64,000 nt of DNA, taken from contig JADQAV010000046.1 of assembly GCA_019775845.1 (NCBI GenBank), positions 62,001 through 126,000 of the forward strand, written 5' to 3'. This stretch comes from Myrmaecium sp. VS I D KN 1. Lineage: Eukaryota > Ascomycota > Dothideomycetes > Valsariales > Valsariaceae. A program made the translations under genes and the position numbers. Positions 10,870 to 22,831 of this stretch are shown in pieces. Every line of letters begins with the position of its first letter. Positions within the stretch are counted from its first letter, which is position 1. The notes under the pieces were generated by a model that saw nothing but the letters and a program-made list of their open reading frames with translations, was not told the origin of the DNA and made no database searches.

Positions 10870-12519
10870 ATGGCGTCTCCGGGATCCCAAGCGCTCGTCA
10901 AGCGCTCCACTGACAGCGCCTTGATGCCGCCGCCACCACCTCCACGACGCATCAAGCGACCCAGCACCGTCCTGGACGAGGACACGTACACCGACGCACT
11001 CTCGCACATCATCGCCCGCGACTTTTTCCCGGGTCTGCTGGAGGTGCAGGCCCAGCAGGAATACCTCAACGCGCTCGAGTCAAAGGACAAGGAATGGATC
11101 GGCGCGGCAGGCAAGAGGCTCACCGAAGTCATGACGCCCGGCCCGGACGGGAGACGGAAGAGAGGCCGGCGAGGGACGAGCATGGCTCCCTCCGTGCTCG
11201 CCGGCGGTGAAACACCGCGCGGCTGGGTTGGGGACACGCCCGTCTCCGTCGCTGGCACGGAAGTCAGCGCGGCGGAGTCCACTGCGAGCACAGCGACGCC
11301 CAAGCCCGACGTCAACCTCAGCCTGACCGCCTTCCAGGCCAAATACACCTCCGAGGATAACGAGTCCTTCAACGCGCTCTTGGACAAGCAGAACGCGAAG
11401 AAGCGCGAGAAGCTGGCCTGGGTCTGGAACCAGAACCGGGTCCCCTCGAACCGGCGTATCGCCCAGGAAGCCGTGCAGCAGAAGCGCATCGAAGCTGCTC
11501 GGGCAGCGAGGGACAACGACCGATGGGCGGTCACCACGACGACATCCGCCACCGACGGCAAAGAGAGCAACGACAAAGCCCTCGTTCCCGCCCCGCGCCT
11601 CTCCACCGACCTGGACGCCCGTCCCGCCAGCCTCGACCATAAGCCCACCAACCCCCGCAACGCCCTCATGTTCACCCCCGAAGGCATCGAGGACACCCAG
11701 CCGCACCACCAGACGATCACCGCCGCCGCCGAAGCCCGCTCGAACGCCCCTTCCCGCGCCGTCCGCTACGACAACACCCGCCTGCCCATCCCCGCCCCCT
11801 CCTCCTCCGACACCGTCCCTCTATCCCCCTCCCTCAGCGCCATCGACGCCGCCATCGCCGGCCGTCCCCGCCCCACCGCCTCCGAACCCGGCTACACCGG
11901 CGGCGACACCCCCCGCGTGCGCGGCTACGCCTTCGTCGCCGAGCCCACGCCCGAAGAAGAAGCCGCCGAGCGCGCCGCCCTCGCCGCCGCCGCCGCCGAC
12001 CGCCACCGCCGCGACGCCGACGCCCTGCTCGCTCGCCTCACCGCCGCCGCCTCAGACGGCACCACTACCGCCACCACCCCCACACCCAACCCCTTCACCA
12101 TCCGCGAATCCAACCGCCGCGAAGCCCTGCACCACCGCCTCGTCGACCGCATCGCCGGCATCAAGCGGCAGCAGCAGCAGTCCTCCCACCCTCCCACCCC
12201 ATCCACGTCGACGAAAACAACGAAAACACCCACCCTCACCCCCCGCTCCTCCCGCATCGCCGGCCACACCCTCACCCCCGCCGCCCGCTCCTTGCTCGGG
12301 CGCCTCGGCACGCCGACGCCGTCATCGGGGCTTGGCGTGGGAAGCCCAGCAAGAAGTGCGGGGTTCGGAGAGGCGTTTGGCGATGCGAAGACGCCGCTGC
12401 GGCGGGGGAAGGGGGCGGCGCGTCGCGCGTCGGCGGTGGGGGGCCGGTGGACGCCGGCGGTTACGCCGAAGGGAAGGATGGGGACGGGGGTGAAGACGGG
12501 TTGTGAGGGGGGGAAGTAG
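10870..12519 (+). CDS. ESS2/DGCR14/Bis1-family spliceosome-associated nuclear protein
   Basis: The Es2 family (human DGCR14/ESS2, fission yeast Bis1) associates with late spliceosomal complexes in the nucleus. One exon gives 549 residues. Family hallmarks seen: the N-terminal PPPPPPRRIKRPSTVLDEDTYTDALSHIIARDFFPGL (about 17-54), the LNLTAFQ-like segment LSLTAFQAKYTSEDNESFNALLDKQN (about 154-180), EKLAWVW, the motif PTNPRNALMFTPEG (about 260-273) and the C-terminal GYAFVAEPTPEEE (about 350-362). The C-terminal third is Ala/Thr/Pro-rich and GC-extreme, with a possible basic helix AAADRHRRDADALLARL and a TPAARSLLGR motif. The length is close to family size. It is the right-hand partner of the divergent pair with POP8 and runs tail to tail into the GABA transaminase gene. 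Confidence 0.92.
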   Translation: MASPGSQALVKRSTDSALMPPPPPPRRIKRPSTVLDEDTYTDALSHIIARDFFPGLLEVQAQQEYLNALESKDKEWIGAAGKRLTEVMTPGPDGRRKRGRRGTSMAPSVLAGGETPRGWVGDTPVSVAGTEVSAAESTASTATPKPDVNLSLTAFQAKYTSEDNESFNALLDKQNAKKREKLAWVWNQNRVPSNRRIAQEAVQQKRIEAARAARDNDRWAVTTTTSATDGKESNDKALVPAPRLSTDLDARPASLDHKPTNPRNALMFTPEGIEDTQPHHQTITAAAEARSNAPSRAVRYDNTRLPIPAPSSSDTVPLSPSLSAIDAAIAGRPRPTASEPGYTGGDTPRVRGYAFVAEPTPEEEAAERAALAAAAADRHRRDADALLARLTAAASDGTTTATTPTPNPFTIRESNRREALHHRLVDRIAGIKRQQQQSSHPPTPSTSTKTTKTPTLTPRSSRIAGHTLTPAARSLLGRLGTPTPSSGLGVGSPARSAGFGEAFGDAKTPLRRGKGAARRASAVGGRWTPAVTPKGRMGTGVKTGCEGGK

Positions 12520-13116
12520 GAGGAAGTGGGAGGGGATGGGGGATGTGGGATGTGGGATGGGATGGAGGCGCGGGGAGGGATACCCAGTTTATGTTTTATT
12601 TGTTTCTATGGTTTTCGTGGTTATTGTGGTTTTTGATGGGGTGTCCGAGAGAGAGAGGACATATATTGACGAAGATAGTGGCGGTGGTCGTGGAACATTA
12701 TGATTGACTTATCGAGAGAGGAATAGAGAGAGAGGACCGGCTGGAGCAGCGTTCCGTTCGAGCCCAAAAAAAGGATATCATCCATAGGAAAAGGAGGAGA
12801 ACCAGATGAAACGAAACAGATCATTCGTCATAACACTATGCTCTCTCATTCTGCTCCTTTCCATCTCTGCTTTCCCCTTCCATTTCCATCCGAACCAGAG
12901 AGAAAGAAGGAGTAAAAATAGGAGAAACCCAATCATTTTCATCGTAGATAGAAAAATACGATAGACAATACACCTAACCTAACCAACTGACATGGCACAT
13001 GTAGAACCAAATATGAAACCGAAACAAAAGCATACACGCATACATAATTTTTCATCATGTCTCCTCCTTCATCATATCAGATCCCAGTTCAACAACCGAC
13101 CGCGCCCCTTCCCCGC
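12520..13116. other. Convergent intergenic region ESS2-GABA transaminase
   Basis: It contains GGGATGTGGGAT-type purine repeats just after the ESS2 stop, AT-richer sequence from 12590, and no gene-like frame. It should hold both 3' UTRs. Confidence 0.6.
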
Positions 13117-14841
13117 TCACGCCTTGAAAATCTTCTCCAGACCCTCGATGAGGATATCGGCTAGGGAAAAAAGCAGCAACGTCAGCGCAACCATACCACA
13201 AAAAAGGAGAAGGCGAAAGGAAAGAAACAAACATACCGTGATGCGGCTGGAAGATGAGCATAGGCCGAAGGCGGACGGCCGCCTGGCCGGACCCACCGAT
13301 GTTGATGCCGACGGCCTTGGCCTTCTTGAGGACCTCGTCGCGACGGGGGGAGTCCCAGGCGATGAAGGTGCCCTGGCCCTTGCCGCGGAGGTTCTTGATC
13401 TCAGCCGGGTACTTCTGAGCCAAGGCTTCGAGCTTGTTGTACAGATACTCGCCCGTCCGGGCCGTGTTCTCGACCAGGTTCAGCCGCTCGATCTCCTGGA
13501 CGATGGCGCGGAAGAGGAGGGCGCGGGCCGGGTCGCCCATCCACGTGTTGAACTGGCGGTACGGCTTGTTCGGCTTCAAGTCCGGGTTGCCGAAGTAGTA
13601 GCCCGCCGTCTGGGCCTTCTTGCTGAAGGTGACGATGTCGGGCGGCGAGCTGAGGTTCCAGTGGTCGTGCGCCCAGAACTTGCCCGTCGCGCCGACGCCC
13701 GTTTGGACCTCGTCCACGATGAAGAGGATGTTGTGCTTCTTGGTCAGGTCGCGGAGGCCCTGGAAGAAGGCCGGCGAGGCGTGGTTGTCGCCACCCTCGG
13801 ACTGGATCGGCTCGATGATGATGGCCGCGGGGGGCTTGGGCCACTCCTTGATGAGGCGCTCCGTCTCCTCGAGGCAACGCTTCTCCTCCGCCGCGTTCTC
13901 GGCCGCGTGCTCGTCCAGCGGGTACTTGCAGGCCGGGAAGGGGGCCTGCGGCCAGTCGAAGGCGGGGATGTCGAGCTTGTGGATCGGCTTGCTGCGGGTG
14001 GTGGACAGACTGCCGAAAAGGCGGCCGTGGAAGGCGGAGCGGAAGGAGAGGATGCTCAGTTCGGGAGCGCCGGGGGCCTGGTTGTTCATGGCGGAGGTGA
14101 TCTCCTCCTCGCTGAACTCGACGTCGGGACCGCCACGCTCCATCCGCCGCTTCCACATGAAGGCGGCCTTGTACGCGAGCTCGTTGGCGTCCGAGCCGGA
14201 CTGGGCGGTGAAGACCTGGTCGAGACCCTTGGGCGCGACCTTCAGCAGACCGGTCTCGAGGATCTCGGCCCAGTCATGCTGAGGGAAGTTGCCCAGCGCC
14301 GGTCGGTTGATGATGGCACTGGCCATCTCCGGGGAGGTGGCGGCGCGGAGGAGGGTGGGGTTGTTGTAGCCAACGGGGATGGAGGCGATTTGGGCATACC
14401 TACTCGCGATCAGCACTCGATTCGGGAACCTCCGGGCATGGCGGATCGATGGAGCACTTACACATCCAGCAGCACGTTGCCGTCCAAGTCGGCGATGCTA
14501 GGCCTATCTGTCAGCGGGACTGCTCAAGACCCTCACCGGCAGCTTTCCGGGCGAAGGACGTACTAGTTGCCAAAGCTCTTCTGGTAGTTGGTCATCATGT
14601 TCAAGCTACGAGTGTCGAAGACCTTGCTGAGCCGCTCAATGGCCTCGGCATCCTTCGGGCCGGGGATGGCGGTGGTGACCACCGGGGCCGAGGGCTCCTC
14701 GGCGAAGAAGGGGGAGGCGGAGGATGCGGAGGAGGCCATGGTTCTTCGGATGCCGCGGTGGACGAAGGCGGGACGCTGAGCGATGGCGCGGGAGAGGAAG
14801 GGAGTGGGCACGCGGATGCTGCTTCGAAGGAGGGTGGACAT
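13117..14841 (-). CDS. 4-aminobutyrate aminotransferase (GABA transaminase), mitochondrial-type
   Basis: This PLP enzyme converts GABA plus 2-oxoglutarate to succinate semialdehyde plus glutamate in the GABA shunt (yeast UGA1, Aspergillus gatA). Predicted exons, 5' to 3' on the minus strand: 14841-14564, 14497-14462, 14399-13237 and 13160-13117; product 506 residues, close to family length. Junctions restore family sequence: [33 protein letters not shown] and IFQPHHADILIEGLEKIFKA. Seen: AQSGSDANE (PLP phosphate contact), AFHGRLFGSLSTTRSK, IIIEPIQSEGG, the VDEVQTGVGATGKFWAH segment with the PLP-binding Asp, and TFSKKAQ (residues about 363-368) with the Schiff-base lysine. The first 35 residues are Arg/Ser-rich without acidic residues, fitting a mitochondrial presequence. 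A second ATG (MASSASSASPFF) could give a form without it. Tail to tail with ESS2. Confidence 0.96.
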
Positions 14842-15882
14842 GGCCGGGATGAGTCAATCGGCACGGGACAGGAGGAGGACGGCAGCAGCAGCGTACGTGG
14901 AGATCTGGGACGAGAGAAAGCCTCAATTGCGGGGAAGCTGTGAACCCGCGGGGCGACTGGGAGGATGCAGTCTCGAGGCTGGAGAAGAGGAGGACGAAGA
15001 GGAGGACGAAGAGGAAGAAAGTTGAGGGACGAAGTGACGGAGGAGAGAGGATGAGAAGGAGGGACGCGGTGTCACAAAACAATCGGGAGCGGCGAGCGAA
15101 TAACCTAACAGCCCTCCAGGAGGGGGCACCCTGGGCTTATGAATGCCGGACGGACGAGTCCGGGGACGCTATCGGGCGAGTTTATCGATAACCGCGGGCG
15201 GTCAGCCTGAGGGGTCAGTCAGGGTGTCAGTGCTGCCGGCGGGGTCATCGCGGGCTGGGGACCAAGGGGACGCTACCCCTCTCCGGGCAACTCCATCCGC
15301 TCCCTTCACTTCACATTACATAAGGAGTCGCGATAGCCCATTGATATCGAGCAGCCATGGATCCTCGTTCAACCCGTCGCCGTCGTCCCGAGATCGCATT
15401 CCGTCGCAATTCCCGCACCAACAACCCAAAACTACTTACTACTGCATAAATATTCGATTACCTCGGCCTGTTCACTTTTATGGTACACGCTGCCATTTGT
15501 TTCCCTCCCTCCCTCCCGAAAATCCCCCTCCCCTTAAGTCCCACCACCAGAGAAAGAGAGAGATACCCATGTGGCTTTTTTACTGCTGCTGCCGAAAGAA
15601 AAACCAACTGTCGTTCCTTTCCCTTCCCCCCAAGAAACGCCGAGCGTGCGACATACATCGGTACTGTATGTATATCAATCAAGTGACCATGAAAACGCCG
15701 CAAACCACCATCCTCACACTCAACCCTCAATCCACACCGCAACCCCTCTCCCTCTTCCCTCGTTCTCCCCTCGCCGAAAAGGGGCTCACGTCCCATCACA
15801 CAGCCTTCCAAAAGACTGCAATGCTTTTCGTATATGATATAAGGAAGTAGATGATCCCTTAAAACCGTTATGCCCCGTCTCG
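14842..15882. other. GABA transaminase promoter and SET2 3' region
   Basis: Purine-rich GAGGACGAAGAGGA repeats at about 14984-15020 lie upstream of the GABA transaminase start (CT-rich on its coding strand). The 15300-15880 part is the SET2 3' UTR side, with CT-rich and AT-rich patches. No gene is supported. Confidence 0.6.
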
Positions 15883-18800
15883 TCACGGACCGCTCACGAC
15901 GACATCCAACGCCCTCGGCCTGTGCCCATCTCCATTCGCGCCCACATTCGCCCGTTCCTCCTCCATGGCCTTGCGAGGGTTGCTCGAGCCGTTCGTGGGA
16001 GGGGTCGCGAGTTGCATCGGGCTGGCTGGTCCGATGGATCCCACGCTGTCCACTTTTGACGGAGCATCGTCATCGATAGCGGTGGCAGCATGATCGATTC
16101 GTTCCACCCCCTGCACCTCATCCGCGTCCATTGCATCGCCCACATGCTCCAAAGGCGTACCGTCTTCCGGTGGCGGCGGCGGAGGGGGCGGTGGCGGCGG
16201 CGGACTATCCGGCTTCATCTTCTTCGCCGAGCTTTCATCATCTTCCAGCGGTGATGCGTCGCTGGGTTCTTCAGAGCTCCGCTTCCGCTTGAGGTCGGGC
16301 GAGCCATCGGCCTCCTCATCTCCCTCCTGCTCCAGCTCGGAGAGTTTGGCAACGGCTTCGTCGGCTGCATCCTCCAAAGGCGTCTCCACCTCTTTGGGCG
16401 TCTCGTCCACGGCCGGTTTCGACGACGCTGAGCCCTTGCTCGCCGCCTCCCCTTTCGCTTTCCTCTCCGCCTTCATCTTGTCGTATTTCTTCTTCTTGGC
16501 CACTGCCTTCTCGAAAAACTCGGTCGCGGCATTCTTCACGTTCTTCTGGTGCTTGGACGAGATCTTCGACGGGTCGTCCACGCGGTTGTGCTTGTAATCC
16601 GACTCGACCAGCTTCTTGTTGATCTATCAGGCATCATCAGCACCCATGTCCCATTCACTGAGCATGGACACGCTTACCTCACTGCCTAGTCGTTTGAGAT
16701 CATCCCGAGGTAGCTTGTGCTTGTACTTATCCAACACATGTTTGACGTGCGGAAAGAGCTGTGCTTCGTTAGTGCACAACCCACGGAAACATGGCGTGGC
16801 AGTCTTACGGTGTTCTCGTAGAGCTTCTTCTGTTTCTCGATGGGCCAGGAGCGCCATTTCTCCTTGCGCGGCTTCTCTTCCTTGCTAGCTTGTTCCTCAG
16901 CAGGTGCAGGGGTGGCGGATGCGGAGGGCTGATTCTTCGGCGTCGCACGCTGTTCCGTGATGCTGCGGATGATCTCTTCCAGCTTTTGGGCGTCGGTCTT
17001 CTCCTTGGACGGAGGCGGCGGCGGCTGATTAGCTGGCTGCGTCGGCCGAACCCAGGTCGTCTCCCCGGTCTGGCTGTAGTAGTAGATCCTGCCGTTGTTC
17101 TCGGCCGCGAACCATCCTGCCGGCAGTGCCTCGTAACGAGGCCGGCGCGGCGGACGCGGCCCACCCATATATTGCATGCGCTGTGGTTGATTGCTCTTGG
17201 GGCCAGAGGGAGCCTTCGGTGCTTCCGGCGACTTGGACCGGGACCGTGATCGAGCTTTGGGTCGGTCGCTGGGGTCGCGGCGCTCGAACCGTTGTCGGCT
17301 GATCGGGGGCTCGGCATTGGGATCTCTCTTCACTCGGGGAATGCGATATCCCATTTCGAGTTTACTCCAGGTGTCCAGCAGGTGCCGGGCCTTCTTGGCC
17401 ACCCGCTCGTCCTCGCAGTCCACAAGCTTCTGGACCGTCTCTTCGATCTTGGAGTCTTGGATCTTATTTCGGGTGATGCGCGGTAGGGAATCGAGAATTT
17501 GCAGGACTTGCAGGGCTACATTGTGATCATCCATAAAGGTGGCCAGCGTCGTCTTGAGAATCTGATAACCGTGCATCTTCACAACCCGATTTCGCACCAT
17601 CTCGTCGTCAGTGCGCTGAATCCGGTTGAGCAGCTTGACAGCGATCCACTTCTCTTTGCACTGCATGAGCGTGGCCATGACCTTGGTGACGCCATTCTCT
17701 TCCAAAGACTTGGGCTGGACGTCGTTGACGTATTCCTCGTCCTCTTCGCCCTTCTTCTGCCTGCGCTTCTTCGGCACGGCGTAGTCCCAGGCCTCCCCGT
17801 CATCGATGCCGAGGGCCTCGATGGTCGCATTCGATAACTTGACGGCATTGTCCGTCTGCGTTTTTCCGCCGATGAAGCCGGTGCAGTTGGGTTCGCCGCA
17901 ATAGCATGGTTGGGGGTTGGCGCCGTAGCGGTCGACGTTGTAGTTGAAGACGAGCTCCTCGCCCGCTTTGATGTGGCGCTCGGCAAAAATGCCCATGCGG
18001 AGCTTATCCCCGACCACCCACTTGTCGACATAACAGTTGGGGTTGCAGGAATGATTGCAGAAGCGGCCCAGGTTGCCCTTGCGCGTCGCGTCGACGAACT
18101 CGCCCTTGCTGAGCGACATGAAATAAAAATGCTTGATGCCCTCATCGTCGTACTGGATCATCCGCCGCCGGAAGTTGGGCTCGTTGATGACCTCGCCGAT
18201 GTACTCGAAAATGAAATCGTTCGGTCGGAGGTCCGCGTCCGCACGCAGCCCGTACCCCTTCTTTTCCGTCTTGATCACCGTCACTTTGGCCCACTGCTTA
18301 CGCTGGAAGCGCTGGTTTTGACAGTTGTCGCCACACGCGCAGTCGTCGCAACACTCCATCTTGGTCGCACGGTTGATGCAGTCCGAATCCTCACCGCACG
18401 CATGGTTGGTCTTGGTCTCGGGATCTGTACAAGTCGTTAGTCGCCAGCGAATTCAGCCGTGGTGGTGACGGAGGGCATGGTCATACCCCACTCCTCCGCG
18501 CAGTCGCACTCCAGGGCATGATCGGTAGAGCCTAGATATTTCGCAGCGTAGATGCAATCAGTGATCACCTCGAACGTGCTCGTTGCCTCCGCGGTGCTGT
18601 CGGGAAGGTCAGTGAAGAGCGGCGGCGGTCTCGCGACGATCTTCTGCGAGGCCGTCCTCGCGAGCTTAGGTGGCTTTCCACGCTCCATCTTCAGGGAGAT
18701 CTCGCCGCCGACGTGCTCCTCCTGCTCCGCTTTCACGTCTGGTGACGAGGACGTGCTGCGAGCTTTGGTGGGTGAGTGCGTCCGCGAGGTCGAGTTGCTC

Positions 18801-18970
18801 TTGCGAGGCGTTTCTCCCGTGGGCGTTGCAAGGTCACTCGGGGACGCCTGAGCGCCGTTAGCGGACCCAGCGCCGTCCGTACCTTCCATCCGCGATTCAT
18901 CCTCAAGCTTCATGTCACGCAGCTCGGGCTCGATGCGGGCCGGGCCGCTCTCGCTGTCGCTATTCGACAT
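15883..18970 (-). CDS. SET2: Histone H3 lysine-36 methyltransferase SET2
   Basis: Set2 methylates H3K36 during RNA polymerase II elongation. Predicted exons on the minus strand: 18970-18487, 18424-16809, 16758-16678 and 16623-15883; product 973 residues. Domains in order: disordered N terminus; AWS zinc region (about 150-200, CDCAEEW...[16 protein letters not shown]); SET (about 205-330) with [23 protein letters not shown] (NHSC at 285-288) and [12 protein letters not shown]; post-[16 protein letters not shown]; a TFIIS-N/LW-like helical domain (about 400-525); WW (about 595-623, [17 protein letters not shown]); and an SRI region (about 670-790, [15 protein letters not shown]...[17 protein letters not shown]) that binds the phosphorylated CTD. 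The C terminus holds a run of 12 prolines. All catalytic and zinc residues I can check are present. MSNSDSESG is taken as the start; an in-frame ATG five codons upstream is possible. Introns 2 and 3 split the SRI domain. Confidence 0.97.
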
Positions 18971-20965
18971 TGTGTTTGTCCGCACCCGGTGGAGGCAAGC
19001 GTGTGAAGGGTAGGGGGTGCGGTCAAGGAAGGAGTGCCGTCGGGTTGACCACCGAAAACGACGCTAAGCGATTCCCCAAGGACAACGACCACCATCGACC
19101 CAGCGCCAGATATCCCTCAACACCAGCTGTAATACCGTCCCAGCCTGCACTGCATCCACCGGTGCAGCTCAGCACTCTCCCCGATATGTTGTCAAGACAG
19201 TCCCGTCGCTCGACCAGATCCGCGCGGTCGGGGAGCCGTCCGGGGGAGGCAAAAACGCTCCTCCGATGATAAGATCAGCGAACGGCGTGAAGCCCCTGGG
19301 CGGCGACCGGACTATGCGTGAACTCCGGAGCAGGCGAAGATTCTGAGGGAGCGGCGCGCGGGACAGTAGAGGGACAGCTCGGTCGACATAGAAACAAGAA
19401 AAAATTCAGGATGATGGCGGATAGAGAAGGCGATCCCGGGGGAAAGATGCGGGTATCATGCGGGAGGAGATCCCCGGTCCGCCACAAGCTGTCCTTTTTT
19501 ATTCTCTCTTCCTTTCTTTTCTCTTACGCAGTAGGCATGTCCGACAGCCTTGGCGAGTTTTCGAATTTCGAAGACCGGAGAGGGAGGAAGGGGGGAAGCG
19601 ACGGGTGGATGGTCAATGGCGAAGGTGTGAGCGGCTGGGCGGGAGCTTTTGCTGGCTTGCGGGATCGCAAAAGGCACGCGCAGCGGCCAAAAGGTCCTCC
19701 AGAGATGCGAACTTGCCCATTTGCGCTTTGGGGTTCTATGCCCGAAGGGGGATGGGGCCGCCATCAAATCTGGGCGGAAAAGGTCGCCGCGCTTCTGATT
19801 GGTTCCCGTCCATGCAAGGTCGTCATAGCCTTACAGCTTCCCTTTCCCCAGCAAGAAAACGGAAAACAATATGGTGAAGAACTTGCAATGCTCAAATACT
19901 ATGTCGGTCAATTCACAATGCAAAAGATCATGGTGATCAACAGGTGAGTCTGTACCAATCTCGGAGAGATAATTTTGAATTCGCAATGAAGCGTGTTGCT
20001 TATTGCGTCCGACAAATAAAAGAATATAAAGCCTGCAGGAAACCTATAGGAAATCACGCCCGCAGTAAAGGAGGTATCAGCACAAACGAAGACCAACTCA
20101 GAAGCAACCCTATCAATTACTCCCGTAGGTCCCTAAATCTGCATATATATATAAAGCAAGTGTCGGAGGTAGTAATAGCAGGTCCATCCATCGCATCAGC
20201 GAAGCTCGACCGCAAAAAAGGCCATGGTATTTCCCCAGAAAAGAGATGAGCCTCATAACTTACCCAACCATTTCCCTTTCATCTTCGCCTTTCCATGAAG
20301 CGAAACAAAAAGCGTGTGAAGCCTACAAATATCTCGCTTCGCAGTTGAGGACGCGTTGAGGCAATGTATTGAAGCAGTCTACCGACCTCGTACATCTGCC
20401 ACGCTTGGAGCAACCGCCCCGGGGCGATGATGAGATGTGGATGAGGAGTGGTAAACGTTTGTTAAAGCAAAGCACGAAAATAAAGAAAAGCGCGCCCGTC
20501 CATTCCAGATCAAACCAGAAAGAAATATAGTAGGGAAGGAGGTTTGGGATGTTTGGGGGGTTAGGGTTACTGGTATATAAATATCTGAAACACACGCCTC
20601 CCCATCCTCCCCATCGCACCGTCACCATCAAAAGGGTTCAGAAACGAAATGACGGCCGTCCAAATAAGACAAACCCACAAGCCGTGCCAAAGTGAGCATC
20701 CTTCATGCAGGGGGTGGTGGGTGCTAAGTGCAGCAGCTACTGCACTCCTAAGGCTAGGTACTTTGACAGCTGCAGCACGTTTTAGCGCCCCTTGTCAACG
20801 CGGAAATGGTTGACAGCTTTATATCCTATGAATGGTAGTGTAGGAGTATGTATGTATGTACATACAAGGGCGCTTTTCGGCGGGGATGTACGTACGGAAG
20901 GTATTCTTGGGCCGCGGTGATGGACGATGGATGTAGACTGAAGAAGGGCGCGTAGGAGGCACCTC

Positions 20966-21007
20966 ATGTACAGTACCTTAGGTACAGACTTACCTTTTAC
21001 TGTACAT
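20966..21007. repeat. Inverted repeat (10-bp perfect arms) enclosing a GTACCT/AGGTAC palindrome
   Basis: ATGTACAGTA at 20966-20975 is perfectly complementary to TACTGTACAT at 20998-21007, with a 22-nt loop. Overlapping its left arm and loop is a second hairpin, GTACCT-T-AGGTAC at 20973-20985. The same TACCT/AGGTA theme recurs at 59-63 kb. Confidence 0.85.
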
Positions 21008-21492
21008 ATCTACACACACGCGAGAGATCGAGACTTCCAAGATCACCCTGCGTACCACTCCCTCTCCCAAGATGTCTCAAGGCTTTATCCATGTCGGTGA
21101 TCGAGTACGTACCTACCTGTTTCCCCGTCATTCCCCGGTTCCCGGGCTCGCTTGGGATGATTATGCTCGGCCCCTCCCTACCTAGGTGGTGCTACAGACG
21201 TGGCAATGTAAATGGTGAAGAGCAGCAGCAGCAGCAGCGATTGGTGCTGGCGGCGGATGGCCAGTCTTCGTTTTGAGCGGGTGAGCTATAAAGGAACGAG
21301 CACCCGGGGAGGCGTTCACGGTTTCGATGAAACTCATGGCCCCGGTCCGTCGTTTCTCTCCAGGGCTTTCCACCTAACCTAAATAACCTGACTGCACTCC
21401 CGTCGTTTCCCATCAGTGCCACGGCGCGAGGCCCCGCCGTGGTCGTACAAGGAAGGGGGGAGCTTTCCGCGCGCCGAGGCACAGAAAGGAGA

Positions 21493-21524
21493 GGCCAGGA
21501 CAGGCCAGGACAGGCCAGGACAGG
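21493..21524. repeat. 10-bp tandem repeat GGCCAGGACA, three copies
   Basis: Three perfect head-to-tail copies with a partial fourth. It lies in the GC-rich spacer upstream of the AT-hook gene. Confidence 0.9.
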
Positions 21525-22339
21525 GCCGCCAGATGACCGGTTGGCGAACGGGGGGGTTGTCGGATGCTCGAAATAGGCATGTTTCAGGCCCTGGCTGGGT
21601 CGCTGGAAGGGGGGACGCGACGCGAGACGCACGTACAGGAAGAAAGTGCCGGGGCGTTGAGTGGTGGAGAGGGAGCGCCGCGCTGACGGATCGTCTACCT
21701 GTCCCTACCCAGCGCAGCCGAGCGGACGGGATTGGTGGGCGGTTGGGGAGGGATGCTGGGTGGATGGATGGGCGGTTCGGCTGCGGTTGCGCCATCGAAC
21801 CGAACGGAGAAGGGATGGATGGCGAGCGATTCCTTTCCCGGAGCCGTTCTGTTCTCTTTCTGAGGGAGGGGAACGAGAGAGAGAGACAGGGCGGGGACGG
21901 GAAGGGAAAGGGAAAAAGGGAAAACGGGAGGATGGCGGAGCGGTTTCCAGCAGATGGGGCGGTGCGCCCCTCCAGTCCCCCCCCCCTAGGAGGATTCCGG
22001 AGACGCCCCGAGGAAACAACACCACGGCTGCCAGGCAGGCCATCTCATGCCATCGAGCCCGCGACCCTTTCCCCGTATCCGCGGGGCTTCTTCACCCTCA
22101 CCTTGGGGACTCCAGCCTTCCCCCTCCCCCTCCCCGGGGGGCAGTCAACGGGCACGACGGCCTCTCCCGTCCTGCTTGACCAGCCTGGAGATCCATTGAC
22201 GGAGACAGCGAGACGGGGGAATGACTATTCTGCTGCTTGCTGCAAGCTGCACAGTCCACGCCTGCCTTATCGGCTGTTGAACCCACGAAGGCGGCGGCGG
22301 GACTACTGCAAGACAGAGGGTCGTGCATAGTAGGTCGAC

Positions 22340-22420
22340 GCATCGCACTCTTTCCTCTCGCTCTCTCTCTCTTTCTTTCTCGCTTTCTTTCTCTCTCTCT
22401 CTCTCCTCCTTTCTCTAGTC
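22340..22420 (+). promoter_or_regulatory. CT-rich tract, probable core promoter/leader of the AT-hook gene
   Basis: About 80 nt almost purely C and T (CT dinucleotide and CTTT runs), 410 nt before the next start codon. Such coding-strand pyrimidine tracts commonly mark transcription starts in filamentous fungi; the assignment is inferred from composition and position. Confidence 0.45.
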
Positions 22421-22831
22421 CTCTCCTTATTTTTTGTTCACTTCACCCTCTCTTCCATTCTTCTCTTCCCCCATTCCTCCCCGGTTCATGGGATCGTCGT
22501 CGTCTCCGATTCTCTGCCTGTCGGCATGAGCAGGCCCGCCTCTCGCGCATCCCCTCCTCCATTCTTCACTCTTTTGTGCCTTCCCGCGCACCTCACCTTC
22601 GTTTGATCCCTCAATCCCCCCCCAAAATCGTGCCGTGGCCGCCGTCGCGCTGGGCCTCTCGCGCGCGCATCCTCACCCTTGCCGACGGGGACCCTCGTGT
22701 GCTCGTCTAACGTGCTTGCTCAATCTGTCTGGCTGCATTACGCCTGTCTTTCCTTCCCGGACGCCAGCCCGCACCTTCTTTCCCTCCCTTCTCTCTCTCT
22801 CTCTTCTGTGCAATCCCCCTCCAGACCGGAT

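Larger units (their letters stand above)
18971..22831. other. 3.9-kb gene-free tract between SET2 and the AT-hook gene
   Basis: The left edge is the SET2 promoter/leader. The middle (20.7-21.2 kb) carries TACCT/AGGTA palindromes and a perfect 10-bp inverted repeat. From 21.3 to 22.3 kb it is GC- and purine-rich with a 10-bp tandem repeat. From 22.34 kb it is strongly CT-rich and looks like the promoter/leader of the AT-hook gene. The long open frames here (for example 19318-19947 and 21416-22330) have the composition of spacer and no recognisable domain. Confidence 0.6.

Noticed and set aside
12992-14566. Long plus-strand open frame (524 codons) over the GABA transaminase gene
   Set aside because: It is the antisense shadow of a clearly conserved enzyme; GC3-rich genes give long open frames on the opposite strand, and its protein shows no domain.
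20558-20569. Telomere-like GGGTTAGGGTTA
   Set aside because: Only two units, with no longer array or subtelomeric gene content; chance occurrence is likely.
21416-22330. Plus-strand open frame of 304 codons upstream of the AT-hook gene
   Set aside because: Composition is that of GC-rich spacer, it spans a 10-bp tandem repeat, and no domain or plausible splice structure is seen.
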